From: Girardinichthys multiradiatus
Taxonomy: Eukaryota > Chordata > Actinopteri > Cyprinodontiformes > Goodeidae
Direction of reading: 5' to 3'
NCBI RefSeq assembly: GCF_021462225.1
Contig: NC_061806.1
Location: forward strand, 24,882,144-24,946,143
Length of the DNA stretch: 64,000 nucleotides
In this document: in pieces, positions 34,065-47,131 of the stretch
How the letters are laid out: every line of letters begins with the position of its first letter
Position numbering within the stretch: the first letter of the stretch is position 1
Notes under the pieces: generated by a model
The model's database searches: none
What the model was told of the DNA's origin: nothing
The model's input: only the letters and a program-made list of their open reading frames with translations
Translations under genes and position numbers: made by a program

Positions 34065-34838
34065 AACAAAATTTCATAGAATTTTTATTATAGTAGATAC
34101 ATTTGTGAAAGTATGGAGGATATAGATGGGTAGAATACAAAGTATTGTGTATATATACAACTTAATGCTCACCCTCTACTGATGATCCACATAGCCCTGT
34201 CTTTTAGTGTTTAACCCTTTCTCTCTCCTAGACATGGCGATTGACTGAGCGTTTACTGCGACTAACTCTATGTGCTCTCTTTCAGATTCTTACCTTGAAA
34301 ACTGGCTCAGAGTTTATCTGTCTTTTCTTTCTAGGTGAAACGACTAAAGGAGCTACATCCATTAACATTTACTTTTCCTTCCCATAGAAAGTACTCCTGG
34401 ATCAGTGCTTCTTTGTTCTCTTTGTGTCTCTGCTCTGTTCTCTCAAACATCGAGTCGGTCGTGGCAGATGGCCGCTCACACTGAGCCTGGTTCTGCTGGA
34501 GGTTTATTCCTGTTAAAAGGGAGTTTTTCCTCTCCACTGTCGCTACATGCATGCTCAGTATGAGGGATTGCTGCAAAGTCAACGCCAGTGACTGTCCACT
34601 GTCTCTACATGCTCATCCAGGAGGAGTGAATGCTGCAAGTCACTGACTGGATGCAATCTGCTTGGTTTCCTTAGACAGAAAAACATTTTATCCAATTTGA
34701 ATAAATAACTAAATCTGACTGCACTGTTCAATGGTTAGGATTAATTGGAATGTATGTACCTGACTGTGGTGAAGTGCCTTGAGACAACATGTGTTGTGAA
34801 TTGGCGCTATATGAATAAAACTGAATTGAATTGAATCC
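34065..34838 (+). repeat. Chimeric LINE tail (Nimb 3' end plus L2 3'UTR), copy 2
   Basis: Begins aacaaaatttcatagaattt, which in copy 1 is the last Nimb-like coding sequence. It then follows copy 1 (20231-21008) through the L2-type 3'UTR to the tgaattgaattgaat end. About 25-30 differences in roughly 750 bases were counted by eye. Confidence 0.8.
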
Positions 34839-37293
34839 CAGAGTTCAGTGTATGTAACGGTATCGCTCTTCTGCCACATTCGCCTATTTCTCGCAAGACT
34901 TTTCTATCTCTTATGCTTTTATCATATTTCCACCTTTCCAACGTGTAATTGAACATAGCTTTCATGAGGTGGAACACCTTTGAAAAGAGTGATTAAATTA
35001 TGACACATACCTCTTAAAAAGATGAAGAAAAGATTTATTGTGAGCTTCAGCTGATTGTGGATATGACTATAGATTGTTGTTTGCAGTAACTACATTTTTG
35101 TACAAGAATGCGGCTCCTAAATTGTTCTGCACATGCTACAGACTACGGTGCAAAGATGCACACATTTTTAAGTTATATGACGTTAAAACCAGCAAATAAG
35201 CTAAAAAAAAAAAAGACAGGCAGCTCAATAACTCTGCAGGAACGCATTTTCAGGTGAGCTATTTAAGTAAACATATCTTTGCTACTCCCTTGTTTGGTTT
35301 TTGTCACTGCGTGACCGATTTGATATATGACTTCACTCAAAGGATGTGAAACAAACAGCCTGCAGCTGTGCAACAGAAGCACTAGAGCACAAGGGGGACT
35401 GCGTCTATAGTAGACTTGACTTGCAAATGTTTCTACACAGCAGGTCCACAGCCAACAAATCTAGGGGAAAAAACTATCTTTGAACATCTTCTGAGGTCAT
35501 TTCTGTATTGCTCAGCTCCTCAGGAAAGTGTTAACCTGTTTATCTGCAGTAAGCTTTTCTGTGTTCAAGATTGTACCTCGTCTGCATTTTTTCACCAGGC
35601 AAGCATAATCATATGGGTTTATTTATTTATTTATTTTTAAATAAAGAAATCTGCCTCTGTGTGAACATGGTAGCAGTGAACCAGAACAGTCATAATGTTG
35701 GCTGTGATACCAGCAAACTTAAGCGAAAGATGCTGACAGGCTCCATGCAGAAATGAGGTCAACAGCAGGACTGTGACAGGATATTTTATGGAGTCATCAT
35801 GTGACAGCTGTAAGGTGATGTGACACAATGTTACCATGAACTGTATATACTTAACTGTATTTAGATGAAAAAATTTAAATTTGTACTTATTCTATTCCCA
35901 GTAAATTTGGAGAAAAATGTTGAGTATTGCATAGTTTAAAATAATACAATTTAATTATTTTCAATGTATTTATATTGTACTATCTCAGAATAAAAGTAAA
36001 TTACCAAATCAGTACATGCAGCCCAGTTGAATCCATTTCAGCTGGCTAATTCAGTCCAGATAAGTAGTCAGATTAAATATATTAGCTCTTATAAGCTTCT
36101 GCAGGAAGTAGAAAAAGGACAATAAAATCTGCCATTGCAATGAATTATAATTCTATAATCACAAACACAAGGACAGCCCTATTGTTCCATAATTTACTTA
36201 AAACCAGGGAATAGGCCACATGTTTGACAACTATATATGCAGAGTTATAAGAGCCTGCCTAGTAAAGTTAAGACTGCACTATTGAGATAGAGGCAGAGCA
36301 CTGATAGATTTAAATTATCTCCAAAAAGCAGAAAAGAAAACTTCTGGGCAGCAATAAGTTTTTTTGCTGTTCATCAATATTATTAGTCACTTAAGTTACT
36401 ATAATAATACACAAAAAATTTAATGAAGAGATCAGCTTCAAGTTATGTGTAGGAGAAAATTGCATAGATGTCCATCAGGTTCTCATAAATGGTGAGTTAT
36501 CTGTGTGACGGTGAAATGCCAATGGGTACGTTGTAGGAGGTATGAGGTAGGGTTGTGTCACAGACAACCTAACTGAAATCCTAATTGGTTCCTTTTATAA
36601 TTGAGAATATTTAGCCTACATTAAAAATGTTAAATATACACCTAATGGCTATTTTTCATGAGGAATCAATGTACCTGATATATTTAGGCATTTGGCATCA
36701 ACACAAACGTGAAAGAAAATACTACTAAAAATATGCAATAAGTATGTGGTTGGTTTATTTCACATAAAAAGCTGACAGTGCCAGTTATCAAAGATTATTT
36801 TCTTCACATTGTGTTTGAAAGGTTGATCATATGAGGTATAGAATCACACTGATGTGATGCTCTAAAAGAAAAAAAATACAGTTTGATTAATTGTTGTCTT
36901 TGCAAATGGTAATAAACAGTCTCATCTGGCTGATCCTCTTTGTTCATAGCTGATTTAAAATGAGCTAAAATTGACTGAGCAAGACCACACATAGTTCTAA
37001 CAGGCAAATATTGGTGTAGTTGACAAAACCTTCCCAACTGTTGGAGGGTACATTTCTCTAAAATATGACAATAAAAACAAATTGGTTTTCTCCTCTAAAG
37101 CAATACCTGACTTTAAAGTATTAGAGGGTTTGTATTGGACAAAGTTATCACCCACCCCATTTAACTTCAGAGCAGACCTTCTGATGTGAATTCTTGTATA
37201 TTTGAATGTAAAAAAAAAAAAGAAACATTTATAGAACTCGTAGCTTTCTGGGTTTATTTCTGCTTTAAGGCTTTTGGAGAAGAACACTAGAAC
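34839..37293. other. Intergenic, no gene recognised
   Basis: AT-rich sequence with short chance frames and no repeat family recognised. Confidence 0.5.
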
Positions 37294-37295
37294 TA

Positions 37296-38553
37296 CAGGG
37301 GTTGGACAATGAAACTGAAACACCTGTCATTTTAGTGTGGGAGATTTCATGGCTAAATTGGACCAGCCTGGTAGCCAGTCTTCATTGATTGCACATTGCA
37401 CCAGTAAGAGCAGAGTGTGAAGGTTCAATTAGCAGGGTAAGAGCACAGTTTTGTTCAAAATATTTAAATGCACATAACATTATGGGTGACATACCAGAGT
37501 TCAAAAGAGGACAAATTGTTGGTGCACGTCTTGCTGGCGCATCTGTGACCAAGACAGCAAGTCTTTGTGATGTATCAAGAGCCACGGTATCCAGGGTAAT
37601 GTCAGCATACCACCAAGAAGGATGAACCACATCCAACAGGATTAACTGTGGACGCAAGAGGAAGCTGTCTGATAGGGATGTTCGGGTGCTAACCCGGATT
37701 GTATCCAAAAAACATAAAACCAAATCACTGCAGAATTAAATGTGCAGCTCAACTCTATTGTTTCGACCAGAACTGTCCGTCGGGATCTCCACAAGGTCAA
37801 TATACACAGCCGGGCTGCTATAGCCAAACCTTTGGTCACTCATGCCAATGCCAAACGTTGGTTTCAATGGTGCAAGGAGCGCAAATCTTGGGCTGTGGAC
37901 AATGTGAAACATGTATTGTTCTCTGATGAGTCCACCTTTACTGTTTTCCCCACATCCGGGAGTTACTGTGTGGAGAAGCCCCAAAGAAGCGTACCACCCA
38001 GACTGTTGCATGCCCAGAGTGAAGCATGGGGGTGGATCAGTGATGGTTTGGGCTGCCATATCATGGCATTCCCTTGGCCCAATACTTGTGCTAGATGGGC
38101 ACGTCACTGCCAAGGACTACCGAACCATTCTTGAGGACCATGTGCATCCAATGGTTCAAACATTGTATTTTGAAGGCGGTGCCGGGTATCAGGATGACAA
38201 TGCACCAATACACACAGCAAGACTGGTGAAAGATTGGTTTGATGAACATGAAAGTGAAGTTGAACATCTCCCATGGCCTGCACAGTCACCAGATCTAAAT
38301 ATTATTGAGCCACTTTGGGGTGTTTTGGAGGAGCGAGTCAGGAAACGTTTTCCTCCACCAGTATCACGTAGTGACCTGGCCACTATCCTGCAAGAAGAAT
38401 GGCTTAAAATCCCTCTGACCACTGTGCAGGACTTGTATATGTCATTCCCAAGACGAATTGATGCTATATTGGCCGCAAAAGGAGGCCCTACACCATACTA
38501 ATAAATTATTGTGGTCTATAACCAGGTGCTTTAGTTTCATTGTCCAACCCCTG
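37296..38553 (+). mobile_element. Complete Tc1/mariner transposon with TA duplication
   Basis: The 1,258-bp element has 31-bp terminal inverted repeats, 37296-37326 and 38523-38553, with two mismatches. Each starts CAGGGGTTGGACAATGAAAC on its own strand. The TA target duplication is at 37294-37295 and 38554-38555. It encloses one disrupted transposase gene. Terminal repeats are nearly intact, so transposase supplied from elsewhere could in principle act on it (inference). Confidence 0.95.
37482..38501 (+). pseudogene. Tc1/mariner transposase, DD36E spacing, disrupted
   Basis: The start at 37482 opens a paired helix-turn-helix DNA-binding part (FKRGQIVGARLAGASVTKTA). A TGA at 37623-37625 interrupts the frame, which then continues in phase to about 37735. 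An indel moves the reading to the 37742 frame (TVRRDLHKVNIH; LFSDEST, first catalytic Asp at 37925-37927). A second frameshift at about 37955-37972 moves it to the frame ending at 38501. That frame holds the second Asp (DNAPIH, 38196-38198) and the Glu (IEPLWG, 38307-38309). There are 36 residues between the second Asp and the Glu. All three catalytic residues survive, but three lesions prevent a full protein. Confidence 0.9.
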
Positions 38554-38660
38554 TATTTTTTATGCATTCATCTGTGAACAATATCTGCTGACCTAGCACG
38601 TAGCAGTTGCCATAATATCAATTTACCTGCCTGCAACCTTTTTAATGTATCTGCATCATC

Positions 38661-38870
38661 TACACACATAATCATTTTTTGTTTCATGGCTCTAGTGGCC
38701 TTTATTTTTTATTTTGAAGGTAGGCAGACAGGGAGGGGAGAGGTGCAGCAAACATCACCAAGCTGGGACTTGAACCCATGACAGCTGCGTCAAGGACTAA
38801 GGCCTCCGTATGTGGGTCGCGTGCTGCGCCACAAGATGCTACATTTACATTACAATGCTTACACACATAA
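38661..38870 (-). mobile_element. tRNA-derived SINE (family A, copy 2)
   Basis: Reverse-strand box-B-like GGTTCAAGTCC near 38768-38778. Flanked by the 11-bp direct repeat tacacacataa at 38661-38671 and 38860-38870. Confidence 0.8.
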
Positions 38871-38908
38871 AATAAATTTAACATACTGTACATGCTAAAC
38901 AGATCTAC

Positions 38909-40231
38909 ACTGTGTTGGGATTATGAGTCTGAGAATATTATTTAATATTTAATCAAATAATATTTCAGTCTGTTAAGGGTTGTCCTGTGAATACCAGCCC
39001 AGTAAGGCGATGGTATTAGGACAAAATAGGTGTGAGACGAGCTCTGACATTATTGAACAGCATAAACTATGCACACACATGGAATGAATTCACACAATTT
39101 CTTAAAATACAAGAATTTATTAACAAAAATAAGTCAACTCAATGGCAAACATATTTCAATCAACAAACTCTTTACTATGCTAAAACAATCCAACTAAACT
39201 ACCAAGCAGAATTAAAGAATAATGAAGACTAATGGACTATGTACAATATAAACAAGTTGATTAAAGATGATTGGAAATCATGACCAAAAGATTGATGCAA
39301 CATTACCATGCAATGTTATTTATGTTTGAGAACCAATTATTATCTTGAAGAATCTGGAAGTGAAGTTAAGTTAGTCTTGGAACCAACTTAGGCAATAATC
39401 AGCAAACATTTAGACAACCATTCACAATGCAAGATCAGATCAAATATTTTAATAAAATAATGTTTTAAGAATGATCTGATAAACAAAACCAACCTTCTGG
39501 ATGACCATTTCTCAACAGTGTCTCATTAGCTGCCTTTATTTATTCAAATAATATTTGAAGAAATATTATTAAGGGAGTATTTTGGAAAAGAGCCAAATCT
39601 TTCCGGAGAAATGGGGCTTAATGGTGTTTACTTAGTTATCAAATTTAGTAAAATTATGTTTAGGGACCATTATTCACTAGCTTGAAAACTAACAACTTTC
39701 TGTTAAATACTCTTTAGTAGCAAGCACGTGTTCTTACCGATTAGCAGTTGAGCTAACAAAAGAAGCTGATAGCTTAGCACCAGAATCAAACACATACCTT
39801 TAAAATACCAGGGTTAATAGAAGGGTTAAAATGCATAAGCGTGGATGGCGCGTTATGATCAATATTCTGTTTAAAATCACCCTTCAAGTAAAATTTGTCT
39901 TAACTTTAAAAACACACAAACAAAGAACACAAAACTGAACATGTGTGCTGCAGATAGTCTGCTAGCACCAAGATAGCCGAGTTCTCTGCAGGGGCTTCTC
40001 TGGAACACCGTTTGCTTCTTCAGGCTTAACTGGTGCATATGATTGCGTGATCTTATGACACTGTTGGATCCAGTTGAAGAGTTTATACAGCCTGTGGCAT
40101 CATGGGAAGTCCGCTGCTAACCCCCTTTCCTCAGTTGCTGGAAGTCAGTTAAATGCAATTTATTTTGAAAGTTCCAGAAGAGTCCGTACCGGAGTTTAAT
40201 GTTGAAATCCATGGCTGGGTCCCAACAACTG
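38909..40231. mobile_element. 1.3-kb solo LTR
   Basis: The 1,315-bp segment at 38913-40227 begins TGTTGGGA and ends TCCCAACA, a perfect 8-bp inverted end pair with TG...CA termini. It is flanked by the 4-bp duplication ACTG at 38909-38912 and 40228-40231. No coding domain is present inside. The 4-bp duplication fits a retrovirus or Gypsy-type element. The length is large for an LTR and recalls spuma-like or other complex elements, but nothing inside identifies the family. Confidence 0.8.
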
Positions 40232-42117
40232 GGTATGAAGCTCTGCGGGACACCAGTTGATAAACCTAGAAAACGAGGGTTTACATTTTACTACTTTATC
40301 AGGTAAAAAACAAGACAAAAGGTCACGTTTATCAAGCTCTAAAGAAATAATAAAGGAAAGTAATTAGAAAGTCATGATTACCTATGCCAACTTATTTCCA
40401 TAAATCAAGGAATACAACCCTGCCAAACCCTGTCTTAATTGTTTAACCTGTGACCTTTTCTAAGAAATAACACGGAAAAACATCCAGTTAATTGCTATCA
40501 TAAAGTTATTAAAAAATATATTTTTTTCCCTGATAGTTTACAGGACTTTTTATAAAAATATATACAGCTCTTGCATTCCTCTCAGATTGCTATTCCAGGC
40601 CATTAGATGCTCTCCAACTGCACAAAGCTGAGTGGAAAAATCACCAAATGTTTTTGAACCTGTGCTGTTTTTCATCCAATGCATGCTTTCAAAAAGTGAG
40701 TGTTGGTCTTTCAAAGTAACAAATCTGTCTGATTGATATAGACTTTAAAAGAAGGGTAAGAGGCTGATGAATCTGAAGAATCAGGAGGGAAATGAAAACA
40801 TAAATGCTGTGACACATCCACACTTATGTGTGTTAAAAGCAAAAACCCAGTGTCTCTCTGTAATCCCCAGTAGAGGGAGTGCAATTTAAAGTGTTGAGTC
40901 TGTCTGCACAGATCCGCCTTCCTCATTGGTTCCCCATGACTTCAGTGTCTCGGCCAATCGGCCCGCTTCTGGGCCACAAACATCTGAAGTAGTAATAATG
41001 TGGAATGTGCTGGCTCGGCATGAGCTGTCAACTAGAGCATGTAGTACTATACCATAGGGGGAGGAGAGAAAGCGAGAGGAGGAAGTGGTAAATACTCGGA
41101 CAAAGCAGAAGCCTCATTGTGCTCTTTGTTATTGTGTGTGTGATTGTAGAAAGCAGCATTATCATCAGTTGCTTTTTATTACTCAACAAAACTCCACCCT
41201 CTCTGCTCTTGTTACATTTTTGTTTTGTATTTTAGTGTTTCCTGCAGCTCAAAGAAATATGTCATTGATGTTTAGATCTTTTTATTGCCTGTATAGGTCT
41301 TTGATCTATGTTGTTTCCTTTTTTTAAAACTAGGACAAAGTATATTTTGATTTGAACCAGCCACTTTATGCTTTCATCATTTAAAAAAAAAAGAAAACAC
41401 CCCACATTACCTTCCCTTGAGTGCCGTTTTGCACAGATTTTATAAAATGACAAAAAATATTTTTAAGTGACTGCTAAGACATTTCTTAGGCTAGGGTTAT
41501 GTGTTGCACAATGTCTTCCAAACCAGTGGTCAGATAACTGGCCCTGTAGTGAAGTTTCATCAGACTAAACACCTGCTTCCCCCTCTACTGGAAATATGTG
41601 CAGAATGCATGGAGGCCCTGAGAAAAACACATCCATAATAATCTCCTAGTAAGCACTGTTCTAGGAGTACAGTATGTTCATATGTGTAAATGTCTCTAGA
41701 TAGATGGAGTGCAATCCTATCTGTGTTTAGTGGCAGCAAGAGAGGAGAACCAATCAGAGAGAGGAGACTTGGTCGTTTAAGCAAAGCAGTTCACACATAT
41801 ACAAATTGACCAATAAGACTGGTGGAGCCATTGTAGAAATAAACTGGAATTGTTTTTGGGTGTGTCTGCTTGTCTGAACAAACATTCATCCAGTCAGACT
41901 TGAGCTGGTTATTCCATAAGATCTGAGGAAGTGTTTATCTGAGTTGCAGAACCTTTAGGTTGAGAAAGAGCCATATTAATAGGTAGGTAGGTTAAAATAT
42001 TCTAAACACTTCTCTTGATGTAGCTTATGTGGATTTGTTCAGGTTTTTGTTTATTTTTTGTCTCATTCAAATGTTGTACATCATCAAAAGCATGCCACAT
42101 AACATTTAAATATTAGG
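40232..42117. other. Intergenic, no gene recognised
   Basis: CCAAT-type boxes occur near 40920-40965 and 41750-41815, with AATAAA near 41838. These could be remains of a promoter or LTR, but no edges or coding sequence support either. Confidence 0.4.
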
Positions 42118-42910
42118 AAAAGGGGACCTGAGTAAATACAAAAATCTGTTTTCCACTGATGAATTCATCTATTAAGGGAGAAATGCTATCAAAACCAATC
42201 TTCCACTACAGGTAAAAATTATTAACTGTCTTGTTGGGAAATTATTTATACAGTTGTTGTCTGACAGATGAAGTAGACTAAAAGACCCCAAAAAGCAATA
42301 AATCATCCTTAAATCTAAAGAAATGCGAATACAGATATGAAACAAAGTCACTGACATCTACCAGCCTGAAAAGGGTTGCAAAGCCATTTCTGAGGCTTTG
42401 GGACTCCAGTGAACTGCAGTGAGATCTGTTCCCCAAATCGACAAAAGATGGAATCTCACTCATCTAGGAGGTCAAGAAAACCCAGATCTAATGCATTGCA
42501 GACCTCACTGCCCCAGTTAAGGTCAGGATTCATGATTCAACAATAAGAAAGAGAGTGTGCGAAAATGCTATGGGCGCGGTCCAAGGTCAAAATCACTGCT
42601 GGCCAAAACAAACAATTGTCCCAAAAGAAAAACCTCCTGGTGATCCCAAGGTGTGCATCCTGTACATCTTCTCTAACAAGTAACAACAAATTTCAGAAAA
42701 GGAAAATCCTCATGAGACCAAAACACAGAGGAGTTTGTGTGATGGTCTGGGGCTGCTCTGCTGCATTAAGGTCTGAACGACTTGCCATAATTATCATGAA
42801 TTATTTTCTCTAATGAAATGATTGATGGCAGTTGGTTCCTCCAAGGGTGGCACCATGTGTGTGTTTGTGTGTGTGTGTGTGTGTGTGTATTTGAGACATT
42901 TTACTTCATA
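42118..42910 (+). mobile_element. Decayed Tc1/mariner-like transposon, truncated
   Basis: Same family as 4830-5870. Shared wording includes 'gggttgcaaagccatttctg' near 42373, 'gttaaggtcaggattcatga' near 42516 and 'gtgatggtctggggctgctc' near 42739. The 3' third is missing; a (GT)n run lies near its end. Confidence 0.8.
42856..42888. repeat. (GT)n microsatellite
   Basis: GT dinucleotide run with one interruption (gtgttt). Confidence 0.95.
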
Positions 42911-45177
42911 CCAAAGTTATATACTGCAGATAGTTCAAACAAAACATGCATTTATGCAATGCTTTGTGGATGAGTAGGACTCAGGATCATATGCAGCACA
43001 AAGTTGATTAAAATTAGATTAAACCGAAACCCAAGAAAGATGGCTCTGGGTCAATTCACCTGTTTGTCAATTTATCCCCCCATTAAATATCTGCACATTA
43101 AAATTTAATTTCTATCTACTTCCATTTCGTACCATTAGACATAATAAATCGTACCCATCTACTGTCAGTTTATTTTTTTTTAGTTACCTTTTTTTCATGA
43201 ATTATGGAAGTAAAGGAACATATTAATGCTCTTATGTTTGAGTTTAGATAATATTTTCTGAAAACATTCCACACATCATTTCTATTTTGCTTCTCATCGC
43301 TGTTTGGATGTTGAGTCATATGAAATATGACAGATTATGAACACAAAAACTCTGGGAGGCTTTGTGCACAATGAGAGTTATTAAACCAAATTTCCTAAAA
43401 TATACTCTAAGTAGAATAGAGAAAACTGCTAAAAATCACCAACTGTGAAAGCAAGTAGAAATGTTCCCCTGGTGGCTACTAAATGGCCAATATTAAATGT
43501 CCTGTTGGACTGATTTCAAAGGTATTTTGAAATTGCGAAGGGGTGAAATGACCAGCACTCAAGTAAGACACAGAGGGCAAACTGTAGGCAACAGGGAAAC
43601 CACAAAAGGAGTACATCAGGGGTACGTACTTGGATCAAAGAGCAGGATCTGGCACTAGGTAAGTGAACTCAGGAATATGTTCCAGTGAAATGAGTAACAC
43701 TGCAAGGAACAGGATACTTACTGAGTGGAAGCAGCTGAGAGGCAGGAGGCAGGAGGCTAGAGAAAACTGAGGGAGGCAGATAGGAAAACTTGACTGAGCA
43801 CATGGAAAGATTACTAAACACAAAATGAACACAGAAACACAAATGCACTGAAATAAAGAACAAGAACCCTAAAAACTTAAAATCCTAGTGATGAACGCAC
43901 ACCATGGTCCACCAGGAGCTCCACAGTTGAAAGAAAACACATTGCTAGATAACAGTCATTTGATGTTTTTAAGATGCCAGATTTTCAATAGTCTGAAAGT
44001 TATCAGAGGCTCTTTAAGTTTTTCTTTGAACTTTTGCTGTTTTTTGTTCAGTTTGAGTCCAGAACAGTTTTTGAACCATCCAGGCATAAAAATCCATCTA
44101 AAATAAAGGAATGAACCAAAAAATTTTACATTTAAATCAGATATTTGAGTACTTTCTTACTAGCAGTCTGTGACAAAGACATTTTTGCTTTGTTTCCTTA
44201 ACCAAATCTATGAAAACAATTTGACACAGAAAATTTCAAGCACTAATACAGGGATTCCCAGAGGGCTATTAGTTGAAAACTGAGCCTGATTAAGACAAAC
44301 AGTTATTTATTTTACTTCCCAATTGTTCACCTTCCCCATTTTCATAATATGTACAATCATTATCAGGTAGAAAGACTGGATTGAAAATTACTAAAACAAA
44401 GCAGCCAAAAACTAACAACTGGAGAATCTCTGATTAAAGCCACTTTAAATGTTTGCAAGGATGAAAGTAAATATAGAGATCAAGGCATCATTAAACATTT
44501 AGCACATGCTCATACTATTTAACATCTCTGAATTAGCCTGCAGTGCAGAGATTACCAAAATATTTAGACATTTCCTGTTGGGTGTTTGCATACCAAACCT
44601 ACTCTACTTCAAAATATTCACTCGGTCCTCTTGATTTCATGTACTGATAGCTTGTCCCATGTTGTAGTAGAGTCTCGTTTAGCTCCTTTTGTATCAAATG
44701 CCACATATCTTAGAACACACCTCACAACATCATAGACGACATTAGTCATCTCTTAATTCATTTCTTGTATTACAAGAATGTGGTTTGTTTTGCACGTGTG
44801 CTTTTAAGCATCTAGAATGAAGCTTTTCATGCAACATTCAGCCAGGTGTGGAGAACCTTCACAAAGTATAAGGAAAACCTACAGACGTATTGCAGCAAAT
44901 ACAAGGTGAAACACAGAAACAAACTCACAAACAGACACAAGGGAGGAAAATGTCAGCTGCGACACGTTGCTCAAATTAAAAAACATGCTGTTTGGAAATT
45001 CAAATGGAAACTTGTGTTGAGTTGTGGGGCCAACTCTTTGCCAAATATAGTACATTTCTGTCAGCTTTATTGTAAATAAATTCCTTGCTTTGGGCACAGT
45101 GAGGTCTAAATACATTTTACAGGTCTTAGTAGTAAACTGAAACCAAATAGAGGGCCAGAGGACTAACTGTGACAAAC
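42911..45177. other. Intergenic, no gene recognised
   Basis: No domain or clear repeat family recognised. 43515-43880 has the GA-rich wording of some fish LTR elements in reverse but shows no edges. Confidence 0.45.
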
Positions 45178-46050
45178 ACTGAGTTTTGCAAAAGTATCCA
45201 TACTGCCACTTTTTCTCACTTTACAATCAGAAACCTTCACAAACCTTTTGTTGGGATTTTATGTTTTAGATGAGCACAAAGTACTGAATAATTATGAAGT
45301 TTAAGGATAAATGGTTTTCAAACCCTTTTTTGCAATTTCTTTGTGGCATTGGTGGCCTTTATTTGAAAATAGAGAGTCTTGAAATGGGGTGGTGAGAGGG
45401 GGAAGACAAGGTCTCGGCAGGACAGGACTCGAACCCGGAACATCTGCGTCATGGACTTAGGCCTCCATGCATGGGTCACGCGCTCTACCGCTACATCATG
45501 AGGCGCACCATTCACACCTTTTTACAAAATAGTTAGAAGGCTTTTCCCGTGCATTTATACTCTGCCCCCTTTACTCTGATACTACTAAATAAACATCCGG
45601 TGCAACCAATTGCCTTCATGACATCTAATTGGTTCATAGTTAACCTGTGTGTAACATAATGTTATTATAAATGCATTTGCTCTGTGAAGGCCTCAACTGC
45701 ACACCTAAAAACAAATGGCTGTCCACCTAAAGTGGGTAAGGAGAGTGATGACAGGAAAAGTAGCCACAAGGCCCACGGAAGCTCTGGAGAGGCTGCAGGG
45801 ATCCACAACTCACACGGAAGAATCTTTTGATAGGAAAACAATTAGTTTTGCACTTTTTAGAAGGAGTGGCAAGAAGAAACCAATAAAAAGTCCAACCTGC
45901 AAATTGATACAACCCATCTAGACACAGCAAACATGTGGAAGAAGGTGCTCTGGACATATGAGACTCAACTAAAGGTAAGTGATGAGAACTTCCTACATAT
46001 ACTTCAATGCAACAAGCAACGCTCATCCTCTTAGGTGCAGTGCATCAGAG
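45178..46050 (+). mobile_element. Decayed Tc1-like transposon containing a SINE
   Basis: The 5' end (gttttgcaaaagtatccata) and TIR-proximal region lead into decayed transposase wording near 45715-45860 (atggctgtccacctaaagtg; gaagctctggagaggctgca) and near 45930-45960. A family A SINE (45331-45515) splits the 5' non-coding part. The right edge is approximate. Confidence 0.75.
45331..45515 (-). mobile_element. tRNA-derived SINE (family A, copy 3) inside a Tc1-like copy
   Basis: Its reverse strand shows the best tRNA-like head in the window: box-A-like gtagcggtagagcgc, then GGTTCGAGTCC near 45428-45438. The 3' part resembles the other copies (gaaaataaaggcc type). The target-site duplication is unclear. 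Confidence 0.8.
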
Positions 46051-47131
46051 GCATCACTGTCATTAGGCATAAATAGATTCAGATCATAAACCAGCATCTT
46101 CATGCTGTACTCTATAAGAAAACTCTTCCCTACTTGTAAACCATGACTGCATACACAGAGCCACTGTGGTCATGATTAATTGATAGTGTTTCACTGTTAT
46201 CAGGCATCTCGTTGCCAGACGTCTACGGGACTCGTGAACTGATGAGACATCAACATCACTGATTCAAGCTTTTTTTCTTTTTAAAAACAAAGGGGCCTTT
46301 GAAATGGAGCGTTCAGAGGATTTGGTCTGGTGGACGTTCGTGTTCAATTACCTTGAAAGAGCATAGTGGTGAGGTAACTCTGCTGGCAGAATGAATGAAG
46401 GAGGGAGATCGCAGAACTGATGGAGTCAGCTGTTTTAGGTTTGCATCGCAGTTCTACATCTGCATCACATGCCTGAAGTTTCATTCCACCTTCACTTCAC
46501 TTTTTAAGTGCAGAAAAACCTGAGAGGGTAGAAAAGTACATTTTAAACCCTTAAAGAATCTAAACTCTGAGTCAGAAATGCATAGAAGTTACTTGTTCTC
46601 CTTTGTAAGAGTGATGGTAAGAAACAGCATTTACCTCAGTATGAATTGCTAATGATGGAAGTCAGAAGGTGAAGCCACAGAGGAAGTATTGATCAATGAC
46701 CACAGCACATTATTAACTACTCAGCTGGCAGGAAAAATCACTTAACTCCAACAAGAACAACATAACTTGATCACATTTAGTAATAATAATGAACCCCTTG
46801 TTTTACAAATAACCAGTTTTTAATTTATACAGTTACAATATTAGATAGCAGATTTTTTTTCAATACAAACCTACAATAAATATATAAGCCATACAACACT
46901 ATAAAGAAGCTCTCGTTCTAGTTTTAGTTTTGTCAAGAGGAAACAAAACTGCCTAATTGCAACTTTACTAACATAAATTACAAACCCTTTCAGATTTGAA
47001 GCCATTAAGTGCTATCAAGCATGTTGTTATTGTCACATTTAGACCTATCTGCCTTAATAAAGACACATGTTTTTCAAATAATCTTGCAAACCTGATGTGA
47101 TCTCCATCTGTTTCTTCGCTGTTATTTATAT
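46051..47131. other. Intergenic, no gene recognised
   Basis: AT-rich, no recognised element. Confidence 0.5.

Noticed and set aside
40920..41100. CCAAT-rich stretch as a host promoter
   Set aside because: No downstream exon or CpG enrichment recognised; two CCAAT-like boxes alone are weak.
43515..43880. Reverse-oriented LTR
   Set aside because: Wording is suggestive but no TG...CA edges, duplication or internal region found.
45420..45515. tRNA gene on the minus strand
   Set aside because: Head of a SINE; acceptor stem does not close and the SINE body follows.
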